Shown here piece after piece: positions 1 through 6,559 of a stretch of 9,550 nt of DNA. The notes beneath the pieces are model-generated. The model had not been told where the DNA came from. It saw only the letters and a program-made list of their open reading frames with translations, and did not search any database. Position 1 is the first letter of the stretch. Each line of letters starts with the position of its first letter. The position numbers and the translations under genes are program-made. Source of the stretch: Acidobacteriota bacterium (GTDB lineage: Bacteria; Acidobacteriota; Thermoanaerobaculia; Multivoradales; JAHZIX01); assembly GCA_020439725.1 (NCBI GenBank), contig JAGQSE010000409.1, positions 6,303 to 15,852 of the forward strand. The letters run 5' to 3'.

Positions 1-653
1 TCCGAGAACTCGACGATGGTCACCGGAGCGTCGGCAGGGCCCTTGGCCGCATGACCTTCGGTGGCGATGTCGAGCCGGTAGGGGCCGAGCTTGTAGTCGA
101 CCTTGTTCTTCGCCTCGAGGGAGGCGATGAAATCGCTCTTGGCCTTCTCCTGGTTCTGCTGGGTCAGATACTGGCGGATGCGGTCGGTCACCGCCTCCTT
201 GGGCTGGCGGATCTGAGCCTGGTTCTGCGTGTAGAACGTGTCGATGTCGGCGTCGGTGACTTCCGCCACTTTGGCATCGACCTCGGCCTTGAGCAGGTCA
301 TCCTTGGTGATGCCGCGGGCCTCGGCTTCCTTGTCGAGGAGCCGGTCCTGGACCAGCTGCTCGACCACGTTCTCATAGACCTGGTGCTTGCTGCGCTTGT
401 AGTTGGACTCGCACTGCAGCTTCTGCATCTCGACCTGGTCGAGCTGGGTCTTGGCCTCGGTCTCGACCTCGGCGCGGGTGATCGGCTGATCGCCGATGGT
501 CGCCAGGACGTCGCTGCCGCCGCCGTCGTTGCCGGCCGCGTCGCTCTGCGCAGAGCAGGCAGGGATGATCCACACGGTGCTCGCCAGGAGGACCAGGGCG
601 AGGCCCAGGCCCGTCTTGCGCGACACCAGTTCGGACAGCTTGGGGAAGGTCAT
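1..653 (-). CDS. SurA-like N-domain / DsbA-type thioredoxin-fold secreted protein (partial, C-terminus beyond left edge)
   Basis: 217 residues are visible; the protein runs off the left edge. Residues about 14-35 form a hydrophobic signal segment ending IIPACSAQ. Cleavage could be as a lipoprotein at Cys33 (weak lipobox, Pro at -2) or after Ala35. A Gly/Asp-rich linker follows, then a SurA_N-like region from about residue 48 (LATIGDQPITRAEVE) that is helical and Lys/Gln/Glu-rich to about 190. The visible end, GPADAPVTIVEFS, is the typical entry strand of DsbA-family thioredoxin domains; the expected CxxC motif would lie just outside the window. Expected role: periplasmic thiol-disulfide exchange with an attached substrate-binding chaperone arm. 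No PPIase domain is visible. The ATG at 653 is preferred over the one at 659 because AAGGAG (662-667) lies 8 nt from the former and only 2 nt from the latter. It has its own upstream promoter, so it is probably not part of the holB transcript. The redox activity cannot be confirmed without the missing part. Confidence 0.85.
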   Translation of the reverse strand, partial: MTFPKLSELVSRKTGLGLALVLLASTVWIIPACSAQSDAAGNDGGGSDVLATIGDQPITRAEVETEAKTQLDQVEMQKLQCESNYKRSKHQVYENVVEQLVQDRLLDKEAEARGITKDDLLKAEVDAKVAEVTDADIDTFYTQNQAQIRQPKEAVTDRIRQYLTQQNQEKAKSDFIASLEAKNKVDYKLGPYRLDIATEGHAAKGPADAPVTIVEFS

Positions 654-661
654 CGTCATCG

Positions 662-667
662 CTCCTT
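662..667 (-). promoter_or_regulatory. Ribosome binding site that decides the start of the SurA/DsbA-like gene
   Basis: Minus-strand AAGGAG is a near-perfect Shine-Dalgarno sequence. It lies 8 nt before the ATG at 653 and 2 nt before the ATG at 659, which favours the downstream start. Confidence 0.65.
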
Positions 668-707
668 CTCGGGGTTTTCTCCATCCATCATTGCTAAAGC
701 GATCAGC

Positions 708-736
708 ATTCTACCGTTCGCCCGGTTGGAAGCCAA
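708..736 (-). promoter_or_regulatory. Sigma70-type promoter for the SurA/DsbA-like gene
   Basis: On the minus strand TTGGCT (736-731) and TAGAAT (713-708) are separated by exactly 17 nt. The -10 matches TATAAT at 5 of 6 positions; the -35 matches mainly in its TTG. Transcription would begin near 701, giving a leader of about 48 nt with AAGGAG before the ATG at 653. It lies in the 122-bp gap after the holB stop, in a locally AT-richer patch. It was identified by eye and has no experimental support. Confidence 0.55.
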
Positions 737-775
737 TCTCGGGGTGCAAACATCCTGCCATTGCCGCTGCACCGG

Positions 776-1639
776 TCAGGCAGGCGGCGAGGGCCCCTCC
801 CAACCGCGACCAGCGAGGTGCCGTGAGACCAGGCCTTCGAGGACTCGCTCCGCGGGAATCCCGCGCAGACGGAAGTCGACGCCTTGGAGCAACGCCTCGG
901 CGAGGGCCAGGAGCCGCCGGCGCGCGGCGGTCGGAGTGGCCGGTTCCTCGAGACTGGCGAGGACGGCGCGCGCCGCGTCGGCCCAGGGCCGGCCGGAGCG
1001 CGGATCCTTGAAATCCGCCGCCGCAGCCAGCACGCCGGCGGCGGTGAGCAGGTAGACCCCGGCACCGCTATCGCCGTACGCCGCGACACAGCGGGCGAAA
1101 TCCGCCGCCACATCGGCCACCGCGGCCTCGTCGACGGCCTCCGACGAACCCAGGAACACGGCCAGCGAACGGCTGCGCAACGTCGGCAGGAGATCGAACT
1201 GCGACGGTGCCAGGAGCAGGAAATGGCGCGGCGCCGAGGTGTGCGGCTCTTCGAGCACCTTGAGCAGCGCGTTGGCCGCCTCGCCGCTCAGGCTTTCCGC
1301 GCTGGCGACCACGAAAACCTGGCCTCGCGCCTCGAAGGGTGAGATCTGCGCCGCCTGGAGAAAGCGCTTGACCGCGTCGACCGAGGTCGAGGTCTTGAGA
1401 TCCCGCTCGACGACGTGGAAGTCCGGGTGGAAAAGATCACTGTCGCTCCCGGGCCAGACCAGCCGGCGGCAGTGATTGCACACGCCGCAGGGGCGTCCCG
1501 CGGGCGGCTCGGCGCAGAGCAGGGTGCGCGTCAGCTCGAGGGCACGCTGGCGACGGGTCTCGTCGCTGCCACCATGGAGGATCAGCCCCGGATAGAGCTC
1601 GCCGCGGCGCGCAAGGTCGAGGACCGATTCGAACCTCAC
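776..1639 (-). CDS. holB: DNA polymerase III subunit delta-prime (clamp loader)
   Basis: 287 residues. Delta-prime is the stator subunit of the clamp loader that opens and loads the beta sliding clamp during replication. The N-terminal AAA+ module has a degenerate P-loop (HGGSDETRRQ, about 22-31) lacking GKS/T, as expected for this non-ATPase subunit. A zinc module follows with Cys42, Cys51, Cys54 and Cys57 (C-x8-C-x2-C-x2-C). The strongly conserved EAANALLKVLEEP segment and LPTLRSRS come next; the last corresponds to the SRC motif, with Ser in place of Cys. The C-terminal helical region (about 190-287) is Ala/Leu-rich and ends SPPA. The GTG at 1639 is chosen because it overlaps the tmk stop as GTGA, has GGAG 5 nt upstream, and gives MRFESVLDLARRGELYPG, a normal delta-prime beginning. 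The frame stays open upstream to 2206, but that stretch is out-of-frame tmk sequence. tmk-holB adjacency is a common bacterial arrangement. Confidence 0.93.
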   Translation of the reverse strand: MRFESVLDLARRGELYPGLILHGGSDETRRQRALELTRTLLCAEPPAGRPCGVCNHCRRLVWPGSDSDLFHPDFHVVERDLKTSTSVDAVKRFLQAAQISPFEARGQVFVVASAESLSGEAANALLKVLEEPHTSAPRHFLLLAPSQFDLLPTLRSRSLAVFLGSSEAVDEAAVADVAADFARCVAAYGDSGAGVYLLTAAGVLAAAADFKDPRSGRPWADAARAVLASLEEPATPTAARRRLLALAEALLQGVDFRLRGIPAERVLEGLVSRHLAGRGWEGPSPPA

Positions 1640-2295
1640 GAACGCTCCAGGAGCTGCGCCACCAAGGCGCGCTCGACCTGGCTCCAGGTGTCGTCCACCG
1701 AACCGGCGGCGTCGATCACGGTGAAGCGCTCCGCCTCGTGCCGCGCCATCGCGAGGAACGCCTGGCGGACGCGCTCGTAAAAGGCCAGGTCTTCGGCGTC
1801 GATCCGGTCGACGCCTTCGGTGACACGGCGGCTCTCGCTCTGGCCGCGGCGTCGCGCCTCTACGGCGGGGAGGTCGAAGAGCAACGTGTGATCCGGACGG
1901 CGGCGGCCGGTGGCGGCCTGATCGATGGCGTCGAGGGTGGCGGGGGGGACGCCGCGTCCCGCGCCCTGGTAGGCGAGGGTGGAATCGGTAAACCGGTCGC
2001 ACAAGACGTGCCGGCCGGCGGCGAGGGCGGGCTCGACGACGTGCTCGAGGTGGTGGCGACGGTCGGCGAACATCAGGAGGGCTTCGACGACTCCGTCGAG
2101 GGGGCCGGTGGCGGGATCGAGGACCAGCCCGCGGATCGCCTGTCCGAGGTGGGTACCGCCAGGATTTCGCGTCTGCTCGAAGGCGACGCCGGAGAGCTCG
2201 AGCCACCGCGCCGCGCGCCGCAGGTGGGTCGACTTGCCGCTACCGTCGAGACCCTCGAAGGTGATGAAGCGGGAGGGCATGATCCGGCGAACCAT
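1636..2295 (-). CDS. tmk: Thymidylate kinase (dTMP kinase)
   Basis: 219 residues from the ATG at 2295. It phosphorylates dTMP to dTDP with ATP, in the cytoplasm, as a step of dTTP synthesis. Visible motifs are the P-loop GLDGSGKST (15-23), the TRNPGGTHLGQ segment (42-52, usually TREPGGT), DRFTDSTLAYQGAGRG (100-115, the DR(Y/F/H) and TMP-binding region), and an Arg-rich LID (about 147-160) before VDRIDAEDLAFYERVR. The lack of Arg in the P-loop together with a basic LID resembles the E. coli-type enzyme. Start: the ATG at 2295 has AGGGG 9 nt upstream. The ATG at 2280 gives MPSRFITFEG, 214 residues, closer to the usual family N-terminus, but without a clear Shine-Dalgarno; both are possible. It lies 47 nt after modC and overlaps holB by 4 nt. 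Confidence 0.95.
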   Translation of the reverse strand: MVRRIMPSRFITFEGLDGSGKSTHLRRAARWLELSGVAFEQTRNPGGTHLGQAIRGLVLDPATGPLDGVVEALLMFADRRHHLEHVVEPALAAGRHVLCDRFTDSTLAYQGAGRGVPPATLDAIDQAATGRRRPDHTLLFDLPAVEARRRGQSESRRVTEGVDRIDAEDLAFYERVRQAFLAMARHEAERFTVIDAAGSVDDTWSQVERALVAQLLERS

Positions 2296-2342
2296 AGCAC
2301 GCAGCCCCTGACCGGCTCACTGCGTCCTGTCACCGGGCTGAC

Positions 2343-3440
2343 TCAGAGCGCGACCACGCGCCAGCTGTGGGTCTTGATCACCAGCCAGATGGGGCGCCCG
2401 GTCTCGAGCTCGAGCTCCCCCACCGCCGCCGGCGTCAGCCTCGCATACCAGCCGCCGGCCCGCACGTAGACCACCGAACCGAGGGTGACGAGCTCGTCGA
2501 TCACGGCGCCGAGGACGTTCCTCGCCGACAGCCCGCTCGGCTGATCGGTGGCGATGAGGACCTCCTCGGCACCGACGCCCAGGACCACCTCGGCGCCCGG
2601 CTCGGCGCCGGCGATGAGCGGCACGCTCACTGTCGGCCCGTCGTCGAGCTGGACGGTGCTAGTGCCGGCCTGGACATCGTGGCGCAGCACGCGACCTCGT
2701 ACCTGGTTCTCACCGGCCCACTCGGGCCAGCTGGCGAGGACCTCGGGCCGGCGCATCACCGCCTCGGCGGGGCCGCAGGCACGCACCCTTCCCCCCTCGA
2801 GGAGAAGCACCTCGTGGGCCAGCGCCAGGGCCTCCTCGGGCCGATGGGTGACGAGGAGCATCGGCACCTCGAGCTCGTCCCGGAGGCGCTGGACGAGACC
2901 TCGGGCGGCCCGTGCCCGCTCGCCGTCGAGCCCCGTGGTGGGCTCGTCGAGGAGCAGCAGCTGGGGGCGGGCGAGGAGGGCGCGACCGAGGGCCACCCGG
3001 CGGCGCTCTCCTCCCGACAGGGACGCCGGCACCCGTTCGAGGAGCCCTCCCAGGTCGAGGGCCTCGACCAGGCGCTCGAACTCGCGGCGTTCCTCGGGGC
3101 TTTGGAAGCGGTGCGTGCGCAGGCTCGAGGTACGACCGAAGAGCAGGTTGCGGCGCACCGAGAGGTGGGGGAAGAGCGCTCCTTCCTGCGGCACATACCC
3201 GAGCTGCCGGCGCTCCGGCGGCAGGTAGACGCCCTCCTCCGAGTCCTGGAGCACGCGGTCGCCGAGACGGATCCGCCCCTTCGCCCAGCGCAGCCCGGCG
3301 AGGACCTCGAGGAGCGTCGTCTTGCCCGCCCCGGAGGGCCCCAGGACCGCCGCCGCCGGTCCCAACGAGGCCTGGACCTCGAGCCGGAACCCCGCCTGGT
3401 CGGCGCGCACGTCGAGGTGGAGCAGCGGCTGGTCCTTCAT
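2343..3440 (-). CDS. modC: Molybdate ABC transporter ATP-binding protein
   Basis: 365 residues. This is the ATPase that powers molybdate import through ModB. It has a Walker A GPSGAGKT (34-41), Q-loop GYVPQ (Gln85), ABC signature LSGGE (141-145), Walker B LLLLDE (161-166) and switch His199 in LLVTHRPEEA. After about residue 300 a Mop/TOBE-type domain begins with SARNVLG and ends in VIKTHSWRVV, the pattern that separates ModC from generic ABC ATPases; it is the family's oxyanion-binding regulatory domain. The ATG at 3440 overlaps the modB stop as ATGA, so coupling to modB is likely. The frame continues upstream to an ATG at 3506, but that would overlap modB by 70 bp and add an N-terminus untypical of ABC proteins. 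Total length is normal for ModC. Confidence 0.95.
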   Translation of the reverse strand: MKDQPLLHLDVRADQAGFRLEVQASLGPAAAVLGPSGAGKTTLLEVLAGLRWAKGRIRLGDRVLQDSEEGVYLPPERRQLGYVPQEGALFPHLSVRRNLLFGRTSSLRTHRFQSPEERREFERLVEALDLGGLLERVPASLSGGERRRVALGRALLARPQLLLLDEPTTGLDGERARAARGLVQRLRDELEVPMLLVTHRPEEALALAHEVLLLEGGRVRACGPAEAVMRRPEVLASWPEWAGENQVRGRVLRHDVQAGTSTVQLDDGPTVSVPLIAGAEPGAEVVLGVGAEEVLIATDQPSGLSARNVLGAVIDELVTLGSVVYVRAGGWYARLTPAAVGELELETGRPIWLVIKTHSWRVVAL

Positions 3441-4162
3441 CGCGGATACCCCACGACACCGGTGCCGCGACGGCCCACCGAGCGATCCCCGCGGGCGCTC
3501 AGCCACTGGCTCAGGAGGAGGGCCACGAAAGCCAGCATAGCCGCCATGCCGGCGAGCACCAGCGCCTCGTCGTCACGACCGGTCTGGACGCGTTGAAAGA
3601 GGGCCAGGGCGAGGGTCTGGGTGCGTCCCGGGATGTTGCCGGCGACGACGATGGTGGCGCCGAACTCGCCCAGGGCTCGGCTGAAGGCGAGCACCAGGCC
3701 ACCGAGGACGCCGCGCCAGGCGAGGGGGAGCTGGACCTCGACGAAGGTGGCCCAGGAGCTCCGGCCGAGACTGCGGGACACCGCCAGGAGAGCCGGGTCG
3801 ACGTCCTCGAGAGCGCCGCGCGCGGTGCGCACCAGGAGCGGCAGCGCCATGATCCCGCCGGCGATCACCACCGCGCCGCGGGTGAAGGCGACGTCAAGGC
3901 CGAAGGTCTCGTGCAACCAACCGCCGAGGGGGCCGCCGCGGCCCAAGAGGAGCAGCAGGATCAACCCGACGGCGGTGGGCGGCAGGACCAGCGGCAGGGT
4001 GACGAGGGTCTCGAGGACGGCGCGGCCGCGAAGCCGGTGCGAGGTCAGCAACCAGGCGAGGAGCAGACCGGGGACGAGGATCCAGGCGGTGCTTGCCGCC
4101 GCCGCGGCGAGGGTGAAGAGGACGATGCCTGCGAGATCCTGGCCCATGGCACCCCCGATCAC
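3437..4162 (-). CDS. modB: Molybdate ABC transporter permease
   Basis: 241 residues, inner membrane. Hydrophobic segments lie at about 12-38, 50-74, 95-113, 150-172 and 202-220. The cytoplasmic coupling region SLGRSSWATFVEVQLPLAWRG is of the EAA-loop type (about 131-151). It is followed by ALGEFGATIVVAGNIPGRTQ, which is very characteristic of ModB. The GTG start at 4162 overlaps the modA stop (GTGA) and has GGAGAG (4172-4177) 9 nt upstream, inside the end of modA. An internal ATG six codons in is a possible alternative. The C-terminus (about 221-241) is Arg/Gly-rich and hydrophilic. The gene sits between the binding protein and ATPase genes with 4-bp overlaps on both sides, the standard modABC order. 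Confidence 0.95.
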   Translation of the reverse strand: MIGGAMGQDLAGIVLFTLAAAAASTAWILVPGLLLAWLLTSHRLRGRAVLETLVTLPLVLPPTAVGLILLLLLGRGGPLGGWLHETFGLDVAFTRGAVVIAGGIMALPLLVRTARGALEDVDPALLAVSRSLGRSSWATFVEVQLPLAWRGVLGGLVLAFSRALGEFGATIVVAGNIPGRTQTLALALFQRVQTGRDDEALVLAGMAAMLAFVALLLSQWLSARGDRSVGRRGTGVVGYPR

Positions 4163-4983
4163 CCTCGATCGCTCTCCAAGCGGAGCATCGTGAAGCCGTG
4201 GCGCTCGAAGATGGGAGCCGCTGCCCCGGCGAGGAAGCGTTGCCAGGCTTCGGCAGCCGCCCGGCGCTCGGGCCCGAGACCGGCGACGACGCCGGCCTGG
4301 TAGCGGATCGCCGGGCCCTCGCCCTCGGGCACACGGTAGACGACACGCACGCCGTCGGTCGAGGCCGCGTCGGTGGCGTAGACGATCCCCGCCGGCAGGT
4401 GACCGCCGGCGACGGCAGCGAGGGCGGCGCGGACGTCACCGGCGGGCACCACCCGGGCTTCGAGCCGGTGCCAGAGCCCCAGGCCCTCGAGCCAGGTGCG
4501 CGCGTAGACCCCGGCGGGCACCGCGGTGGGGTCCGCCAGCGCCAGGTGATCGAAGTCCAGGAGACCCGCGGGGCCGGCCAGCGCCGCGGTCCGCGACGCG
4601 GCCGGTACGATCACCACCAGCCGGTTGCCCAAGAGGTCGACGACGTCCCGTCGGCCGATCCGCCCGGCGGCCACCACCACCTCCATCTGCACCGGATCGG
4701 CGGACAGGAAGTCGTCCGCCGGAGCTCCGGCGACGATCTGGCGCGCCAGCGAGCTCGAACCCGCGAGGTTGAGCTCGACCTTCATCCCCTGAACCGCTTC
4801 GAAGGCCGCGGCGGCTTCGACCAGCGCGTCGGCCAGGGAGGCGGCGCCGAAGACCCGGAGCGGATCCGGGCCGTTGGTCCCCGGCGAGCCGCACCCGCCC
4901 AAGACCAGCGCGGCAGCGGCGAGGAGGGCCGCGGCCGCGCGAAGGCGCCCTGGCGATTTCCGATCCCCATCCATGGCCGGCAT
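4159..4983 (-). CDS. modA: Molybdate-binding periplasmic lipoprotein
   Basis: 274 residues. It captures molybdate (or tungstate) outside the inner membrane and delivers it to ModB. The signal sequence is hydrophobic (about 15-30) and ends in a lipobox LGGC with Cys31, suggesting membrane anchoring. The mature part begins with the ModA pattern LRVFGAASLADAL (Ser49) and LNLAGSSSLARQIVAGAPADDF (Ser76-Ser78), the serine loops that bind the oxyanion. ADPTAVPAGVYAR (150-162) and GIVYATDA (Tyr202) follow, and a C-terminal helix contains FERHGF. The ATG at 4983 has GGGAGA about 9 nt upstream; the ATG at 4974 has no comparable site. It is the first gene of the minus-strand run and diverges from the sulfatase-like gene. 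Molybdate against tungstate preference cannot be read from the sequence. Confidence 0.94.
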   Translation of the reverse strand: MPAMDGDRKSPGRLRAAAALLAAAALVLGGCGSPGTNGPDPLRVFGAASLADALVEAAAAFEAVQGMKVELNLAGSSSLARQIVAGAPADDFLSADPVQMEVVVAAGRIGRRDVVDLLGNRLVVIVPAASRTAALAGPAGLLDFDHLALADPTAVPAGVYARTWLEGLGLWHRLEARVVPAGDVRAALAAVAGGHLPAGIVYATDAASTDGVRVVYRVPEGEGPAIRYQAGVVAGLGPERRAAAEAWQRFLAGAAAPIFERHGFTMLRLESDRG

Positions 4984-5017
4984 GCTACCCGATCTCCCGG
5001 GTTCCCCCGGTCCCGCG

Positions 5018-5026
5018 TGCTATACT
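5018..5026 (+). promoter_or_regulatory. Extended -10 promoter element upstream of the sulfatase-like gene
   Basis: TGCTATACT contains TGn followed by TATACT (5021-5026), 5 of 6 matches to TATAAT. There is no good -35 at the expected spacing, which fits an extended -10 promoter. Transcription would begin near 5033, leaving a leader of about 59 nt. It stands out as an AT-rich island in GC-rich sequence between divergent genes. The same bases read on the other strand give TATAGC, which might serve modA. Confidence 0.4.
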
Positions 5027-5091
5027 TTTCGCTCCCCGAATCACGGCATCGACCCCACCGAGATTCCGACATTTCAGCCGCTTCGAGGTCC

Positions 5092-6486
5092 ATGGTCTTC
5101 ACCAGCGCTCGGCGCCCCCGGCTCCGCCACGGCTTGCTCCTGCTCGTGCTCTTCGCCCTCCCGGGCTGCAGCCCGCGGGAGCCCGGCGACCGGGTCGTGC
5201 TCATCACCCTCGACACCCTGCGGTTCGACGCCGTCGAGGGCGGCGAGGGGCGTCCCACCGCCATGCCCAAGCTCAAGGCCTGGGGGGACGCCTCCACCAC
5301 CTTCGACCACTGCTTCTCCGCCACCTCGACGACCCAGCCGTCGCACGCCTCGATGCTCACCGGCCTCCACCCCTGGCAGCATGGGCTGACGCGCAACGGC
5401 CAGCGCCTGCCGGCGGAGCTCGAGACCGTCGCCGAGCACCTCAAGGCGGCCGGGTGGTCGACATCGGCGGTGGTCGCCTCCTTCCCATTGTCGGCGGTGT
5501 TCGGTTTTGACCAGGGCTTCGATCACTACGACGACCATTTCGATCGCGGACAGCCCGGAACCGATTGGCGCGGCGACGCAGAAACCGTCGCCCACGAGGA
5601 CGGTGAAGAGGACGAGGACGGCGGTGCTCAGACACCCCAGCGCTTCTACTCGCTCTCCGACTCCATCGTCGACCGGGCCCTGGCGCTCCTCGACGACACC
5701 GACGCGCCCCGGCAGTTCCTCTGGTTCCACTTCTTCGACGCCCACGCGCCCTATGGCGACACCGGCGACGGCCCCACCGTCACACCGAGCCAGATCCTCG
5801 ATCGCGCCGAGGAGGGTGAGAACGTCGAGCAGGCGATCGCCGAGTCCCACGACCTCTACGACCTCGACCTGCGTTTCCTCGACCAGAACCTCGCACGGCT
5901 CCTCGAGCGCCTGGATGAGCAGGGCGACCGCTATCGCACCCACGTCGTGATCCTTGCCGACCACGGCGAGAGCTTTGGCGAGGACGGCTCGCTGGCCCAC
6001 GGCCGGCGGCTGACGCCGGGGCAGATCCACGTCCCGTGCATGATCCGCTCGTCGCTCCTCGAACTCGGCCACCGCAGCGACGTGGTCGGCTCCATCGACG
6101 TCGCCGACACCGTCCTCGGCCTCGCCGGCGTCGATGGTTCGGTGGGGCATGGCCGCGATCTGACGCGGCCCCTCGACCGCCCGGCCCGCGCTTTCGGCAT
6201 GCGCCGCACCTATCGCAAGCCCTACCTCGACCGGCGGCTCGACGGCAGCGTTGTGGTGCTCGACCACAACCTCTTCTACCTGGCCGACCGCGACGGTAGG
6301 ATCTATCGTGGCAACGCGGGAATGCTGCTCGCCCCGGAGCCCGGAACGGCGTTGCCCGAGGAGCTCCAGAAGCAGCTGTCGTACCTCTTCACCACCTTCG
6401 AGGACGAGCTCGCCGGCCGCGCGCCGCAGGAGCTCACCGACGACGAGACGCGCAAGGCCCTCGAGTCCCTCGGCTACACCGGCTGA
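5092..6486 (+). CDS. Sulfatase/alkaline-phosphatase superfamily lipoprotein with Thr at the nucleophile site
   Basis: 464 residues. The N-terminus (MVFTSARRPRLRHG, hydrophobic to ALPGC) looks like a lipoprotein signal with Cys26. The mature part follows the fold order: VVLITLDTLRFDA (35-47, first metal Asp41), STTQPSHASMLTGLHPWQHG (79-98, nucleophile loop), HFFDAHAPY, then VVILADHGESFGEDG (Asp290/His291 metal ligands) and AHGRR. In sulfatases the nucleophile loop is C/S-x-P-S/A-R; here it reads T-Q-P-S-H with Thr81 (5332-5334), so formylglycine cannot form. Thr nucleophiles are known in the phosphatase and phosphoglycerol/phosphoethanolamine-transferase branches, so phosphoester chemistry is at least as likely as sulfate hydrolysis. 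An acidic insert (about 169-176, EDGEEDED) sits midway. The C-terminus is LESLGYTG. The ATG at 5092 follows GAGGT and precedes the signal peptide; the open frame further upstream is antisense to modA. It is first in a likely three-gene plus-strand unit. Substrate unknown. Confidence 0.85.
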   Translation: MVFTSARRPRLRHGLLLLVLFALPGCSPREPGDRVVLITLDTLRFDAVEGGEGRPTAMPKLKAWGDASTTFDHCFSATSTTQPSHASMLTGLHPWQHGLTRNGQRLPAELETVAEHLKAAGWSTSAVVASFPLSAVFGFDQGFDHYDDHFDRGQPGTDWRGDAETVAHEDGEEDEDGGAQTPQRFYSLSDSIVDRALALLDDTDAPRQFLWFHFFDAHAPYGDTGDGPTVTPSQILDRAEEGENVEQAIAESHDLYDLDLRFLDQNLARLLERLDEQGDRYRTHVVILADHGESFGEDGSLAHGRRLTPGQIHVPCMIRSSLLELGHRSDVVGSIDVADTVLGLAGVDGSVGHGRDLTRPLDRPARAFGMRRTYRKPYLDRRLDGSVVVLDHNLFYLADRDGRIYRGNAGMLLAPEPGTALPEELQKQLSYLFTTFEDELAGRAPQELTDDETRKALESLGYTG

Positions 6487-6559
6487 CCGCCGCCACCCAC
6501 GGCGCCGGCCCCGGCCCCGCGACGACCGCTCCACGTTGGATGAGCCCGGAGACACGCCC

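Noticed and set aside
743..773. Inverted repeat GGTGCA...TGCACC downstream of holB, as a terminator
   Set aside because: The stem is only 6 bp with a 19-nt loop and no following T-run, and it overlaps the region just upstream of the next promoter. Too weak to call.
1640..2206. Upstream extension of the holB frame through tmk
   Set aside because: The extra 189 residues are Arg/Pro-rich shadow sequence of tmk in another frame. The GTG at 1639 gives the normal delta-prime N-terminus.
2367..4303. Long plus-strand open frames opposite modC and modB (2367-3596 and 2912-4303)
   Set aside because: Compositionally biased (Arg/Pro/Gly or Glu/Gly-rich) with no motifs, while the minus strand encodes unmistakable ModC and ModB.
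4198..5091. Upstream extension of the sulfatase-like frame antisense to modA
   Set aside because: It lacks family features and would bury the signal peptide 298 residues inside the protein.
6487..6559. GC-rich 73-bp gap between the sulfatase-like and dioxygenase genes as a terminator or small gene
   Set aside because: Repeated GGCC/CCGG runs can fold, but there is no U-tract, no clear stem and no coding signal. It only supplies GGAG before the dioxygenase start.
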